Of a DNA stretch of 64,000 nt, positions 46,304 through 56,521 are shown piece by piece. The notes below the pieces were generated by a model. That model did not search any database. It was not told the origin of the DNA and saw only the letters and a list, made by a program, of their open reading frames with translations. The translations under genes and the position numbers were made by a program. The DNA comes from Methanobrevibacter sp. V74 (GTDB lineage Archaea > Methanobacteriota > Methanobacteria > Methanobacteriales > Methanobacteriaceae), in the NCBI RefSeq assembly GCF_963082495.1, contig NZ_CAUJAN010000002.1:1-64000 (forward strand). The letters run 5' to 3'. Each line of letters opens with the position of its first letter. Within the stretch, counting starts at the first letter, position 1.

Positions 46304-47367
46304 GACATCACTTCCCTATTTGTTGTCTCGTAAATTTTAGATATTTTCATTAATTCTTTCATGTTCCTATCAGTTATTACAACATCATTATGAGCTTTAT
46401 TTAAAAGATAAGGATAACCTTGAACAGACAACACATTAATTTTACGAATAATCTCAAATACCTCCTCATTTGTTGCCCTGTACGGCAATTCAACTTTTAA
46501 AACATTTTTATTATCTTGAAAACGCACATAAAATATTGTAAATGTCAAACTCTTAAAAAAATCATTGAAAAATTGAAAAGCAGCATTTTTATAAACTTTC
46601 CTATGTTCAATGACCGTCATTCCTTGCTTTTTTGTAAATTTATCAAGAAATGCAATGTCTGGAATATTCCAATGGAACAGTTCATTGTCCGATGAAGTTT
46701 TAGAAATTGAAATTATTCTTTTTCTATACTGTAAAATTTCTTTTAATAAAATTATTTTTTCAATTGAAGCCAGATGAAGATTATATTCCTCTGTTTTGTC
46801 AATATCTTCTTTTGGAAGTTCCATTAACTTTAATGAATCTCTAAGTTCAGGAAATACCAAACCAAAATGTCTAACATCCAATCTTCTCTCAAACTCGGCC
46901 AAAAATGAATCATCCAAATTATCTTTAAGTTTTTTAGGTAATTTAGCACCTCTTGGAAAAGCATTCTCCAAATCTCCAAGAATTGATCCGTCAAACATAT
47001 AATAATCCGCATCATAATCTTTAATTGCTCTTAAAGCACATTTTAACTCATAAATTGCCATATATGTACTTAAAAGTTCATCAAGAAATGATACATGAGA
47101 AACATCAAAAATGTCTGAATCATCAATTTTTTTAATCTCACCATCATAAATAATTGATTCAGCACCAACGGCGCAGAAATTAGTAGTTAAGAATTTTTTC
47201 TTATTAAAACTCCCATCTCCTGCTGCAATCGAAAATTTAGCAGTACTTTCACCTATCTGCCTTTCAAACCATCTATATTTTAATTTTGAATCAACATCCA
47301 CTTCAGAAGCAATATCCCTGATAAATCCTCTTTTAGCAATGGCCTTTTCATATAATGAATTTAACAT
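46297..47367 (-). CDS. nurA: DNA end-resection nuclease NurA
   Basis: NurA is the 5'-3' nuclease of the HerA-NurA resection machine. The metal-binding acidic residues are seen in AAGDGSFN (about 49-56) and FDGSILGD (about 125-132). The 356 residues are normal. It overlaps herA, which it activates, and is preceded by the GGGP synthase gene 63 bases upstream. HerA-NurA next to Mre11-Rad50 is a widespread archaeal arrangement. Confidence 0.9.
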   Translation of the reverse strand: MLNSLYEKAIAKRGFIRDIASEVDVDSKLKYRWFERQIGESTAKFSIAAGDGSFNKKKFLTTNFCAVGAESIIYDGEIKKIDDSDIFDVSHVSFLDELLSTYMAIYELKCALRAIKDYDADYYMFDGSILGDLENAFPRGAKLPKKLKDNLDDSFLAEFERRLDVRHFGLVFPELRDSLKLMELPKEDIDKTEEYNLHLASIEKIILLKEILQYRKRIISISKTSSDNELFHWNIPDIAFLDKFTKKQGMTVIEHRKVYKNAAFQFFNDFFKSLTFTIFYVRFQDNKNVLKVELPYRATNEEVFEIIRKINVLSVQGYPYLLNKAHNDVVITDRNMKELMKISKIYETTNREVMSW

Positions 47368-47430
47368 AATATCACTAATTAAATAATAGATTAATATATT
47401 AAAAAAAAGTTTAGCAAGAGCAGTTGAAAA

Positions 47431-48183
47431 CTACTCCATAGAAGCTTTTAAGATAGCTCCAGTTAATTCTTGGATTTTAGCTTTAACATCATCAACTTCT
47501 TCAACAATAGTGCCTGTTACAATGATGTCTCCACCTGCTTTAGCTGCAGTATATGCTGCTCTAGCATCACGTATCCCTCCCCCAACAACAATAATCATAT
47601 TGTCAGTTGCTTTTTTGGAATAAGCTACCATTTCTGGAGGAATTGGTTTATCCGCACCGGAACCTGCTTCAATATAAAAGAATTTTAACCCAAACATTTC
47701 AGCAGACATTACGTAAATGGCCGGTATTTTGGGTTTATTCCTAGGTACTAATTTAGCATCCCCAACCCAACCGACAGTTCCGCCAGGTTCGACAACCATA
47801 TACGCCATAGGCAATATTTCGATTCCAGCAGCTTTAACTGAAGGTGCTGCAAGAGCTTGTGCACCGTTAATCCAATAAGGATTAGTTGAATTAACATAGC
47901 TCATATAAAAAATTCCATCAGCATATTTACTTACACTACTAGTATTTCCCGGAAAAATAATAATTGGCACCGCAATGTTTTCAGACAATATTTTACATGT
48001 ATTGTCAACATCAACACCATTAACAGTTGAACCTCCAATCATAATACCGTCAGTTCCACCTTCAATAGCTTCAGTTGCAATTTTCAAGGCTTCTTCTGGG
48101 CTTTGTTCATCAGGATCTATTAAAGTAAAATGAAGTTTACGACTTTTTAGTATTTCTCTAATATAATTTTCAATGTTTTTCAT
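47431..48183 (-). CDS. Geranylgeranylglyceryl phosphate synthase
   Basis: This enzyme makes the first ether link of archaeal membrane lipids, between sn-glycerol-1-phosphate and geranylgeranyl diphosphate. The TIM-barrel motifs LIDPDEQSPEEALKIA, GGTDGIMIGGSTV, YIEAGSGADKP and VVGGGIRDARAA are diagnostic. The 250 residues are normal. It proves the archaeal origin of the region. It is on the minus strand upstream of nurA, possibly in one transcript with it. Confidence 0.94.
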   Translation of the reverse strand: MKNIENYIREILKSRKLHFTLIDPDEQSPEEALKIATEAIEGGTDGIMIGGSTVNGVDVDNTCKILSENIAVPIIIFPGNTSSVSKYADGIFYMSYVNSTNPYWINGAQALAAPSVKAAGIEILPMAYMVVEPGGTVGWVGDAKLVPRNKPKIPAIYVMSAEMFGLKFFYIEAGSGADKPIPPEMVAYSKKATDNMIIVVGGGIRDARAAYTAAKAGGDIIVTGTIVEEVDDVKAKIQELTGAILKASME

Positions 48184-48630
48184 AAGAATACCTAAAAATA
48201 GTTTTGTTTAAAATAATATTTAATGTTTTATAATAATGGGCATTCCTAGAAACTTAAGGCATTATTATTTTGATTGAAAATACTGCCAGTAGATTGAATT
48301 TGAATTTTTGCAAGTTTTATAAGGCACCGTCTAATTGCCATGACAGCATCATGTTTATTTAATCATTTGCAATCCATATTGAAGGATACTTCAAAATAAC
48401 ACTACAAATAAAACGAATTTATAGAACCATAAAAGGACAAATACAATAGATAATACTACAATAAATAGAAAACACCAGAAGATTTAAAAAATTTCTTCCA
48501 AAAAGAGTCCGCAACAAATCAGTTAAAACCCGATGCAAAAGTAATCTAATAAAAAACCAACATGCCTGCTAAAACTAGTTTTGGCAAACACCAAATATAA
48601 AAATAGTAAATAAATAAGAGAATAATAAAC
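48184..48630 (+). mobile_element. Second copy of the 7-kb insertion sequence remnant
   Basis: A stretch of 447 bases without an intact gene. GGCACCGTCTAA at 48323-48334 matches GGCACTGTCTAA at 7185-7196, and HIEGYFKITL (plus strand, 48375-48404) matches KIEGYFKIT of the 7-kb remnant. The coding part runs RIYRTIKGQIQ and then meets stops. The two copies have their end sequence in opposite relation to the transposase, so this has the left end and the other the right end. The middle of the element is lost here. No inverted right end was found. Confidence 0.55.
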
Positions 48631-48777
48631 CTATCCTCTTTGTTCTTTAGCTTTAAATCTTAAACCTTTGTAACCGCATTTTCTACAAGTAGTAGCATCA
48701 GCAGGGTTACGAGCATTACATTTTAAGCAGATTTTTACATTAAACATTCTGTTTTCTGCTTCTTCAAATCTTGCCAT
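48631..48777 (-). CDS. Ribosomal protein L40e
   Basis: The 48-residue protein is a zinc-binding large-subunit ribosomal protein: [20 protein letters not shown], then [18 protein letters not shown]. The two CxxC pairs (CLKC and CRKC) hold zinc. L40e is specific to archaea and eukaryotes. The gene is too short for the usual gene search limits but the identity is clear. A Shine-Dalgarno-like GGAGGAG precedes the start. Confidence 0.94.
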   Translation of the reverse strand: MARFEEAENRMFNVKICLKCNARNPADATTCRKCGYKGLRFKAKEQRG

Positions 48778-48958
48778 TAATAACTCCTCCTATGAATCAT
48801 GAAAACTTAATAAAATTAAATTGTTATGCCACACATAACTATTAATTAATTATCTTAATTTAATAGTATTTAAATGTTTAGTTAAATGTGTTAAAATAAG
48901 AAAAAATTTAATTAAATAAAAAAAATAGAAAGACAGAAGAAATACACTCCAAACAATT

Positions 48959-49471
48959 TTATTCAGTAACTAAAAATTCGTTTTGAGCTTTTACAACTTC
49001 TGCACTGGTATCTGCTTCACTATAAGCCTCAAGTAAATCATAATTAAGTTCAATAAATGTATGACCCCATTTATAACCCTCCATTAAGTCAATAGCTTCC
49101 TCTTTAAAACGTGTAATGTAAAGAGTTGCACTGATTGCCTCAACAGTTGATAATATACAAGCTTTTCCATAGTTTACCGGATTAGTTGCAATTAAAAAAG
49201 GCAGAGACCTATGGTATTTAGATAAAGAGAAGAATTTTTTAGAACTTGACACATCATTCCATGAACAGTCAAGTCCCACAATTCCTCTTCTTTGGACATG
49301 ACGGTAGTCTTCATAGGATACAGCTTTTTCAGCATAAGGATTTAGAACAATTGCACCTGAAGGAATCTTATTAATATTATTAACAAGCCTGCATTTACCC
49401 ATTTTTGCTAATTTAATGGATGTACATTTCTTCTTATCACATTCATTTGCATGAAAAACTGTAATCTTCAT
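48959..49471 (-). CDS. tsr3: rRNA aminocarboxypropyltransferase Tsr3 (DUF367)
   Basis: Tsr3 transfers the aminocarboxypropyl group of S-adenosylmethionine to a pseudouridine of the small rRNA. The 170 residues include ECDKKKCTSIKLAKMGKCRL, LNPYAEKAVS, GLDCSWND and KYHRSLPFLIATNPVNYGKACILSTVEA, all Tsr3 blocks. Its start meets the end of the membrane-anchored protein gene (49472) with no gap. It is followed by the L40e gene, giving a ribosome-related pair. Confidence 0.92.
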   Translation of the reverse strand: MKITVFHANECDKKKCTSIKLAKMGKCRLVNNINKIPSGAIVLNPYAEKAVSYEDYRHVQRRGIVGLDCSWNDVSSSKKFFSLSKYHRSLPFLIATNPVNYGKACILSTVEAISATLYITRFKEEAIDLMEGYKWGHTFIELNYDLLEAYSEADTSAEVVKAQNEFLVTE

Positions 49472-50137
49472 CTAACCATTACCTTTCAACGCAGAAGTAT
49501 TTCCTGCTTTGTATTCCTTAATCAAATCCATTTGTTCATTAAACTGATCTTTGGTTAATCCAAACTCTTCATAAATTTTAGGAACATTTTTAGATTCTTT
49601 TAAAGTTATACTTTCAAGTAATGGCTCAACAAAATCAGTGTAAGACTCGCCATAGGTATTTAATGTTGCATTAATTTTTGAATCATTATCAATGATCATG
49701 TAGATTAAATAACCTTGCTTTTCACCTTGTGACTGGCAAATTATAATATTCATTGTCTCATTAGACTTAGTATCGTTTCCAGGTACCGCTTGAGAGAAGT
49801 AAATATTCCAATCATTACCGTTGATATTTCTTTTTTCTGGATTCATTATTCCTTGCAAGTAATAAATATCCATTAACTCTTCAGAATTATCAACTGTAGA
49901 TATATTATATGTAATTTTATTTTTTTTATCCTTATATGAATGCATGAACTCTTTTTCATCATCTTCTAAGCTGACATTTCCAACAAAACTGCCTTCCATG
50001 AATTTTGTTTTGAATGGAGTAGTATTAGTTGGTGCAGCTTTCTCACCGTTTAACATTCCAGTAGAAAAAACCACTGCTGCAATTATACATATCACAACAA
50101 CCACTACTGCAATTATAATTATATTTTTATTTTCCAT
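49472..50137 (-). CDS. Membrane-anchored exported protein, unknown
   Basis: An N-terminal span (NIIIIAVVVVVICIIAAVVFS, about 4-24) is followed by an extracytoplasmic domain of about 190 residues rich in asparagine and threonine. I do not recognise a family; DUF-type psi-barrel exported proteins of Methanobrevibacter are the closest in style. It abuts tsr3 and is divergent from the M14-like gene at 50226. Confidence 0.6.
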   Translation of the reverse strand: MENKNIIIIAVVVVVICIIAAVVFSTGMLNGEKAAPTNTTPFKTKFMEGSFVGNVSLEDDEKEFMHSYKDKKNKITYNISTVDNSEELMDIYYLQGIMNPEKRNINGNDWNIYFSQAVPGNDTKSNETMNIIICQSQGEKQGYLIYMIIDNDSKINATLNTYGESYTDFVEPLLESITLKESKNVPKIYEEFGLTKDQFNEQMDLIKEYKAGNTSALKGNG

Positions 50138-50225
50138 TAAAAATACTCCTATAATAGTTAATAATATAATTTTAGTAAAAAGTCTTTAATATAAGTTTAG
50201 TTAGATATTTAAGTAGGTTATTTGT

Positions 50226-51477
<1,252 letters not shown>

Positions 51478-51510
51478 CATAAGTTATAGAATTTATTAGA
51501 GGAGATTATT

Positions 51511-51948
51511 ATGGTTGTAAGAGTTATTGAAGCAAAAGAAGATAAAGTTACAACAGCCGATTTAATAGCTAATTTAAAAAAAAGTAATAAAATTGATTAT
51601 TCCGGTGCGATTTTTACATTTGAAGGAATTGTACGTGGAAAAGAAGAAAACATGCATTTAGAAAAGTTGATTTTAACAACACCGGACAAACAAAAAACTC
51701 AAAAAGAAATTGAAAAAATTGTTGAAAATGCTAAGATCAAATATAATGTTCATGAAATATCTGTTATCCATTATATCGGTGAATTTTACACCGGCGATAT
51801 GTTATTTTTAGTAGCGGTACTTGGTAATCATCGTGGCGAAACCCTTGATGCATTAAAAGAAGTTATTGAAACTGTAAAATACGATGTTGAATTCAAAAAA
51901 GAAGAAATTTCAAAAGAAGGTACAAAAACTATCCTTGCAGGAGGTTAA
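51511..51948 (+). CDS. moaE: Molybdopterin synthase catalytic subunit MoaE
   Basis: MoaE inserts sulfur from MoaD thiocarboxylate into precursor Z to make molybdopterin, needed for the tungsten or molybdenum formylmethanofuran dehydrogenase. YSGAIFTFEGIVRGKEEN (about 32-49), HYIGEFYTGDMLFLVAV and HRGETLDALKEVIETVKYDVEFKKEE are the family blocks. GGAGATTATT precedes ATG. No moaD gene is seen in this window. The TOBE protein 150 bases on also deals with molybdenum. Confidence 0.9.
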   Translation: MVVRVIEAKEDKVTTADLIANLKKSNKIDYSGAIFTFEGIVRGKEENMHLEKLILTTPDKQKTQKEIEKIVENAKIKYNVHEISVIHYIGEFYTGDMLFLVAVLGNHRGETLDALKEVIETVKYDVEFKKEEISKEGTKTILAGG

Positions 51949-51951
51949 ATT

Positions 51952-52089
51952 TTGACAATAATGTTTATAATAAGAGTAATTATATTATTCTTAATTATTT
52001 ATGCTGTTGTGAAAAATCTAAAAACACTTTTAAAAGCAGCAGTAATTATTTTTGTTATTTTAATATTATTAGGATTAATAGGATATTAA
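51952..52089 (+). CDS. Small 45-residue membrane protein
   Basis: A TTG start at 51952 is set by GGAGGT six bases upstream; an ATG at 51961 would be too far. The product MTIMFIIRVIILFLIIYAVV followed by KNLKTLLKAAV and a second hydrophobic stretch IIFVILILLGLIGY is a two-span hairpin. It lies between moaE and the convergent TOBE gene. It is translated in coupling with moaE. The function is unknown. Confidence 0.55.
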   Translation: MTIMFIIRVIILFLIIYAVVKNLKTLLKAAVIIFVILILLGLIGY

Positions 52090-52092
52090 ATC

Positions 52093-52299
52093 CTATTTCC
52101 CAATAATCACTTCAGTGGATTTGATAATTGCACAAACCTCATCACCTTCACTTAAACCTAAGTTCTCTACTGACTCCTTAGTAATAGCAGCAGTAACAGT
52201 ACTAGGTTCAGTTACTTCAATCTTAACGTTTGCCATAACGGCACCTTTATCTACACTGACAATTTTACCTTTTAATTGATTTCTTGCACTAAGTTCCAT
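52093..52299 (-). CDS. TOBE/Mop domain protein, molybdate or tungstate binding
   Basis: The 68-residue protein is a single Mop (molbindin) domain: LSARNQLKGKIVSVDKGAVMANVKIEV, with SARNQ being the anion-site motif, then TAAITKESVENLGLSEGDEVCAIIKSTEVIIG. Such proteins store or sense molybdate or tungstate. It stands alone on the minus strand, close to moaE, so a link to metal supply for molybdopterin enzymes is likely. Confidence 0.92.
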   Translation of the reverse strand: MELSARNQLKGKIVSVDKGAVMANVKIEVTEPSTVTAAITKESVENLGLSEGDEVCAIIKSTEVIIGK

Positions 52300-52456
52300 T
52301 TTTTCACCACATTATATTTTTATATTAATAAATTGTATCGAATTATATATAAATATTTCGCTTTTAGATGAATAAAGAATTTTAAAATCGATTACCTGAT
52401 TTAATTCATATCGTGAAAAAGTATAATTTAATAATGATAAGAACGAATATGAAAAT

Positions 52457-52942
52457 ATGAACATCGAATTAGAATCAATTGGTACAATCCATACTGAATT
52501 CACCCAAATAGAAGGAATGCCAATTCAACCAACCGGAGCAAAAGGAATCAAAGGAACAATTGAAATAAAAGACAAATATGTAGACGGCATTAAAGACTTA
52601 GATGATTTCTCACATATCCATATACTCTATTTATTACACAAAGTCGAAGGATACTTGCTTGAAGTAAAACCTTTCATGGACAATGATACTCACGGTGTTT
52701 TTGCAACAAGATCTCCTAAAAGACCAAATAGAATAGGAATGAGTGTTGTAAAAGTAAATACAGTCGAAGGAAATACCATACATATTGAAAATGTTGATAT
52801 TTTAGATGGAACACCCCTACTTGATATTAAACCATATGTTCCTCAATTATACGAAGACACAATCGATGAGTTAAAAATCGGCTGGTTTGAAACTAAACAC
52901 CAAAAAGCAAAATCTCAAAAATCAGATGACAGATTTAAATAA
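52457..52942 (+). CDS. trmO: tRNA m6t6A37 methyltransferase TrmO
   Basis: TrmO adds a methyl group to threonylcarbamoyladenosine at position 37 of tRNA. The 161 residues include IGTIHTEF, PTGAKGIKGTIEI, DLDDFSHIHILYLLHK and THGVFATRSPKRPNRIGMSVVKVN, the last being the family fingerprint. The end ESVD-like block (KPYVPQL) fits too. It is divergent from the TOBE gene and ends at a hairpin. Confidence 0.93.
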   Translation: MNIELESIGTIHTEFTQIEGMPIQPTGAKGIKGTIEIKDKYVDGIKDLDDFSHIHILYLLHKVEGYLLEVKPFMDNDTHGVFATRSPKRPNRIGMSVVKVNTVEGNTIHIENVDILDGTPLLDIKPYVPQLYEDTIDELKIGWFETKHQKAKSQKSDDRFK

Positions 52943-53036
52943 TCTATCTAACTTTTTAACATTGCCAATGCATATTCAAAACCCAGTTGCTATTCAGCAG
53001 AAAAATACTGACGGTTTTGGAATCTGAAGTAAAAAT

Positions 53037-53065
53037 AAGGCAATTATTGCTGTTTTAATCGCCTT
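53037..53065. terminator. Hairpin between trmO and the M42 gene
   Basis: AAGGCAATTA (53037-53046) can pair with TAATCGCCTT (53056-53065), nine of ten bases, across a nine-base loop. It lies between two convergent genes and is followed by CTTTT on the plus strand. Confidence 0.4.
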
Positions 53066-53114
53066 CTTTTACAAATAATATTATGCACTCTAAAGAATAT
53101 GCAATAATTTAAAT

Positions 53115-54146
53115 TTATAAATCATTTATAGCTTTAACTATTAATTGGATGGTGTTTTCAACATCTTCCATACTGCATACACTTACAGGAGTGTGTATGT
53201 AACGAGTAGGAACAGACAAAACACCAGTTGGAATGCCTTCACGAGTTAAGTGAATTGCTGTTCCATCAGTGGTTCCACCATCACTTACTTCCAGTTGATA
53301 TGGAATTTCATTTTCATCACCGGCTTTAATAAGCATATCCTTAACGGATTGTTGGGTTAAAATTCCTCTTCCACTTGCATCTGCTAAAATAATAGCAGGA
53401 CCTTTACCCATTACAACAGGCGCTTCTTCTGGTTTAATACCAGGGTGATCACCAGATAATGTTACATCAAGTGCAATTGCTAAATCTGGATTTAATTTAA
53501 ATGCAGAAGTTTTAGCTCCTTTAAGACCTACCTCTTCTTGAACAGTGCCTACACCATATACAGTAGCTCTAGTTTCCACTCTTTTTAAAACTTCAACCAT
53601 CACATAACACCCTACACGGTTGTCCAATGCTTTACCCATGACCAAATTATTAGGGTATTCTTCAAATAATGAATTAAAGGTCATTTTGTCCCCAATTCTA
53701 ACCATTTTTTCAGCATCTTCTTTGTCTTTTGCACCGATATCAATAAACATGTCAGTGTATTTAACAATTTTGTTTTTCTCTTCGGCGGTTGTTACATGAG
53801 GGGGTTTGGAACCAATTACGCCTACAATCGGATCTGCAATTGAGGAGTGTATTGTTACAGTTTGATTCATTAGCATCTGGTCGTTTATTCCACCAATGTT
53901 AGAGAATTTAATAAATCCGTTATCCTCAATGTATCTTACCATCAAACCAATTTCATCCATATGGGAAGCTAACATTACAGTAGGCGCCTTTTTTTCACCT
54001 TTTTTAGTTGCAATGAGGTTTCCCATACTATCGGTTTCAATTGTATCAGCTACATCTTTAAGTTCACGTGTAATAATTTTAGCTATTTCTTCTTCTGAAC
54101 CAGATACACCTGGCGCTAAAGATAGCTCTCTCATTAATTCCATCAT
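53115..54146 (-). CDS. M42-family metallopeptidase (TET aminopeptidase type)
   Basis: M42 peptidases are large cage-like aminopeptidases with two metals. The ligands are seen in [10 protein letters not shown] (histidine and catalytic aspartate), [21 protein letters not shown] (catalytic glutamate) and [10 protein letters not shown], with the late histidine in [11 protein letters not shown]. The 343 residues are usual. The start may also be the second ATG. It stands between trmO and the EFR1-type gene. Confidence 0.93.
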   Translation of the reverse strand: MMELMRELSLAPGVSGSEEEIAKIITRELKDVADTIETDSMGNLIATKKGEKKAPTVMLASHMDEIGLMVRYIEDNGFIKFSNIGGINDQMLMNQTVTIHSSIADPIVGVIGSKPPHVTTAEEKNKIVKYTDMFIDIGAKDKEDAEKMVRIGDKMTFNSLFEEYPNNLVMGKALDNRVGCYVMVEVLKRVETRATVYGVGTVQEEVGLKGAKTSAFKLNPDLAIALDVTLSGDHPGIKPEEAPVVMGKGPAIILADASGRGILTQQSVKDMLIKAGDENEIPYQLEVSDGGTTDGTAIHLTREGIPTGVLSVPTRYIHTPVSVCSMEDVENTIQLIVKAINDL

Positions 54147-54251
54147 ATCACCAAATTAATTTTACTATTTAATGATATTTATAATTTAATGCCGCCTAAA
54201 AAATTTAACATTTTTATAATTCAATTTACATATTTCTTATCAGGTGAGAGT

Positions 54252-55008
54252 ATGTCAATTGTAAAAATATTTTTTTAGTCCATCTGGGACCTGTAAAAAA
54301 GTAGCTGAGCAAATATGCAGTAATTTCAAACAAGACCAAAAAAGCTATAACCTACTGATTTTTAAATCATCTACAACTCTTTCAAGTGAAGACATTGCTG
54401 TTGTAGTAATGCCTGTTTTTTCTGGAAGAATACCTAAAACAGCACGTGAAAGGTTATCCCAAATAAAAGGAGACAATACGCCAGCAATAGCTATTGTAAA
54501 TTATGGCAATGCCCAAATTTCAGATTCATTACGTGAATTAGTTGACTTATTAGATGAAAATAACTTTAATGTTATTGCAGCAGGATCAACTGTGAGCCAT
54601 CATTCTATTTTTGATGGCGTTGCTGTTGGAAGACCTGATAGTGAGGATATTGCAAAAATAGATGAATTTTCACAAAAATGTATTGAAAAATTAGAAACAT
54701 GTGAAAGTTTATCTGCTGAAATTCCGGGAAATAAACCTTACAGCGATTATAAACAGTTACCCTTTGTTGTAAGCTGTGATGAATCAGTTTGTGTTTTTTG
54801 TTATGACTGTATAAATATTTGTCCTGAAAATGCAATTCCAGATGTTGATCCAATTGATATTGACCTAGATTTATGTACTAGATGTACAGCATGCATTAAT
54901 ATCTGTCCAGAAAATGCCCGTATGTTTTCTGGAGAAGCATTTGAAGCTAAAAAACCAGTGTTTGAAAGTGCAAATAGTGAAAGAAAAGAGCCTGAATTTT
55001 ATTTATAA
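54252..55008 (+). pseudogene. EFR1-type ferredoxin (flavodoxin-like plus two 4Fe-4S), one frameshift
   Basis: The N-terminal codons (54252 on) read MSIVKIFF and then stop at TAG. Removing one T from the T7 run at 54270-54276 restores SPSGTCKKVAEQIC, a flavodoxin-like phosphate loop, in frame with VVMPVFSGRIPKTARERL and the rest. The C-terminal part has two ferredoxin clusters, CVFCYDCINICPENAIPDV and CTRCTACINICPENARMFSGE. The intact downstream frame (from 54409) lacks the flavin part. Either the gene is frame-disrupted or the T run is miscalled. The product would be an electron carrier. GGTGAGAG precedes the ATG, supporting the longer gene. Confidence 0.82.
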
Positions 55009-56520
55009 ATTCTTCCTCTTTTTTGCAACTTTCCTAACATATTCATTTTCATCATTAATAGAAATGTCTCTCAATACTTTTTTACTTACTATTTTTTTAA
55101 CTGCAGTTTCACGAATTCTCCATGAAGGGTCATTTCGTGCAATATCAGTTAGCATTTTTTGACTTCTGATTAATGAAACCGCCCTAACAGAGATATTTTC
55201 AGATATTTGTTGTTCATAAATTTTAAATAAACATTTTTCCACTTTAATCTTATTTAACGCTTTAATGGAAAATTCTTCATCCTCATTAGCTAAAACTATA
55301 CGGATTAATGTTTCTAAATCATCAATATTATCAAGAGTTGCTTTTCTAACAGATGCAACTTTAGCATTTTTCAAAACATCAATGAAGTTTTTCTCATCAC
55401 CAATATGACCTAAAGCCACATTAGCTACATCCTCATAAGTTGAATTAATAGCAATGTAGGTAAAATCATCTTCACTGGTTAATGCAGGATTTGTTACTGC
55501 ATGATTTCTTACAAAGGAATCTTCATCATTTAAAGCTATTTTAATTAATTCCTGAGGGTTAGACACGTTTTTAACTGCAATTTGGCGAACGAATCTGTCA
55601 TCATCAGAGGATATGAGTTCTAACAGTACATCCTCATTAGTGATTTTTTTAACGGCTTCACTTCTTACAATGTTATCTGAATCATTTAAAGCTATTTGAG
55701 CAAGTAATTTGTCATTATCAAGTTTTTGAACCAGATCTAATTTAACATCGGATTTTTGTGAGTTCAAGGCGATTTTTTCCAAAATACCAATACTTTCAAT
55801 TTTATCAAATATCAATGACCTTATTTTTGCATTATCCTCATTAAGTGCAATATTTGCTAGATTATCCTCATTTTTAATTTTTTTAACAGCTGCAAATTTA
55901 ACTGAGTCATCCTTATCTTCAATGACAATTCTTTGAAGGATATCTTCGCTTATAAAAGATTTTTTCTCAATGCAGGATTTTCTTATTGATTTGTCTTTTG
56001 CTTTAAACACTAAATCATATAATACATTTGCATTTTCGATTTTTTCAATAGCCGCATTTCTATATTGCTTATCTTGAGCTTCTATTGCAATCGATTTAAG
56101 GGTTTCTTCATCAACAATTTTTTCAAATAGTTCATCAACTTTAGCACCTTTTTTGGTATTTATTACAATTTCTGCTATGGATTTATTGTTTTCACCAAGC
56201 CTTTCCCAGGCAAAACTTCTTACATCGAAAAATTGAGAGTTTTCAGCTGCATCCCTTAACAATCTTTCATCTTTTACTTTATTGATTGCAATTAATCTTA
56301 TTACACGGTCCTTAACATTTTTAGATAAATCTAGTGCAACATATTGGTCAGTGATTTTATCAGCGGCAGTTGCTCTTTCATATCTGTCCTTACTACTTGT
56401 TGCAATTTTTTTTAAAATTAATTGATCTTCATCAATTTCAAAATCATCGGGGATGACTTTTTCTTGTTTAGATTCTTGTTTTTCATCATCATTTTTTTTA
56501 AATCTATCAAATAATCCCAT
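55003..56520 (-). CDS. HEAT-repeat protein
   Basis: The 505-residue product is built of about sixteen short helical repeats of the form LLxIALNDxDxxVRxxAVxKI, for instance LIKIALNDEDSFVRNHAVTNP and LTDIARNDPSWRIRETAVKKI. The N-terminal 30 residues are lysine- and glutamate-rich (FDRFKKNDDEKQESKQEK). HEAT repeats bind proteins, often ribosome or translation factors. The exact partner is not readable. It is one base from the exonuclease gene upstream and overlaps the end of the ferredoxin gene by six bases. Confidence 0.85.
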   Translation of the reverse strand: MGLFDRFKKNDDEKQESKQEKVIPDDFEIDEDQLILKKIATSSKDRYERATAADKITDQYVALDLSKNVKDRVIRLIAINKVKDERLLRDAAENSQFFDVRSFAWERLGENNKSIAEIVINTKKGAKVDELFEKIVDEETLKSIAIEAQDKQYRNAAIEKIENANVLYDLVFKAKDKSIRKSCIEKKSFISEDILQRIVIEDKDDSVKFAAVKKIKNEDNLANIALNEDNAKIRSLIFDKIESIGILEKIALNSQKSDVKLDLVQKLDNDKLLAQIALNDSDNIVRSEAVKKITNEDVLLELISSDDDRFVRQIAVKNVSNPQELIKIALNDEDSFVRNHAVTNPALTSEDDFTYIAINSTYEDVANVALGHIGDEKNFIDVLKNAKVASVRKATLDNIDDLETLIRIVLANEDEEFSIKALNKIKVEKCLFKIYEQQISENISVRAVSLIRSQKMLTDIARNDPSWRIRETAVKKIVSKKVLRDISINDENEYVRKVAKKRKNL

Positions 56521-56521
56521 T

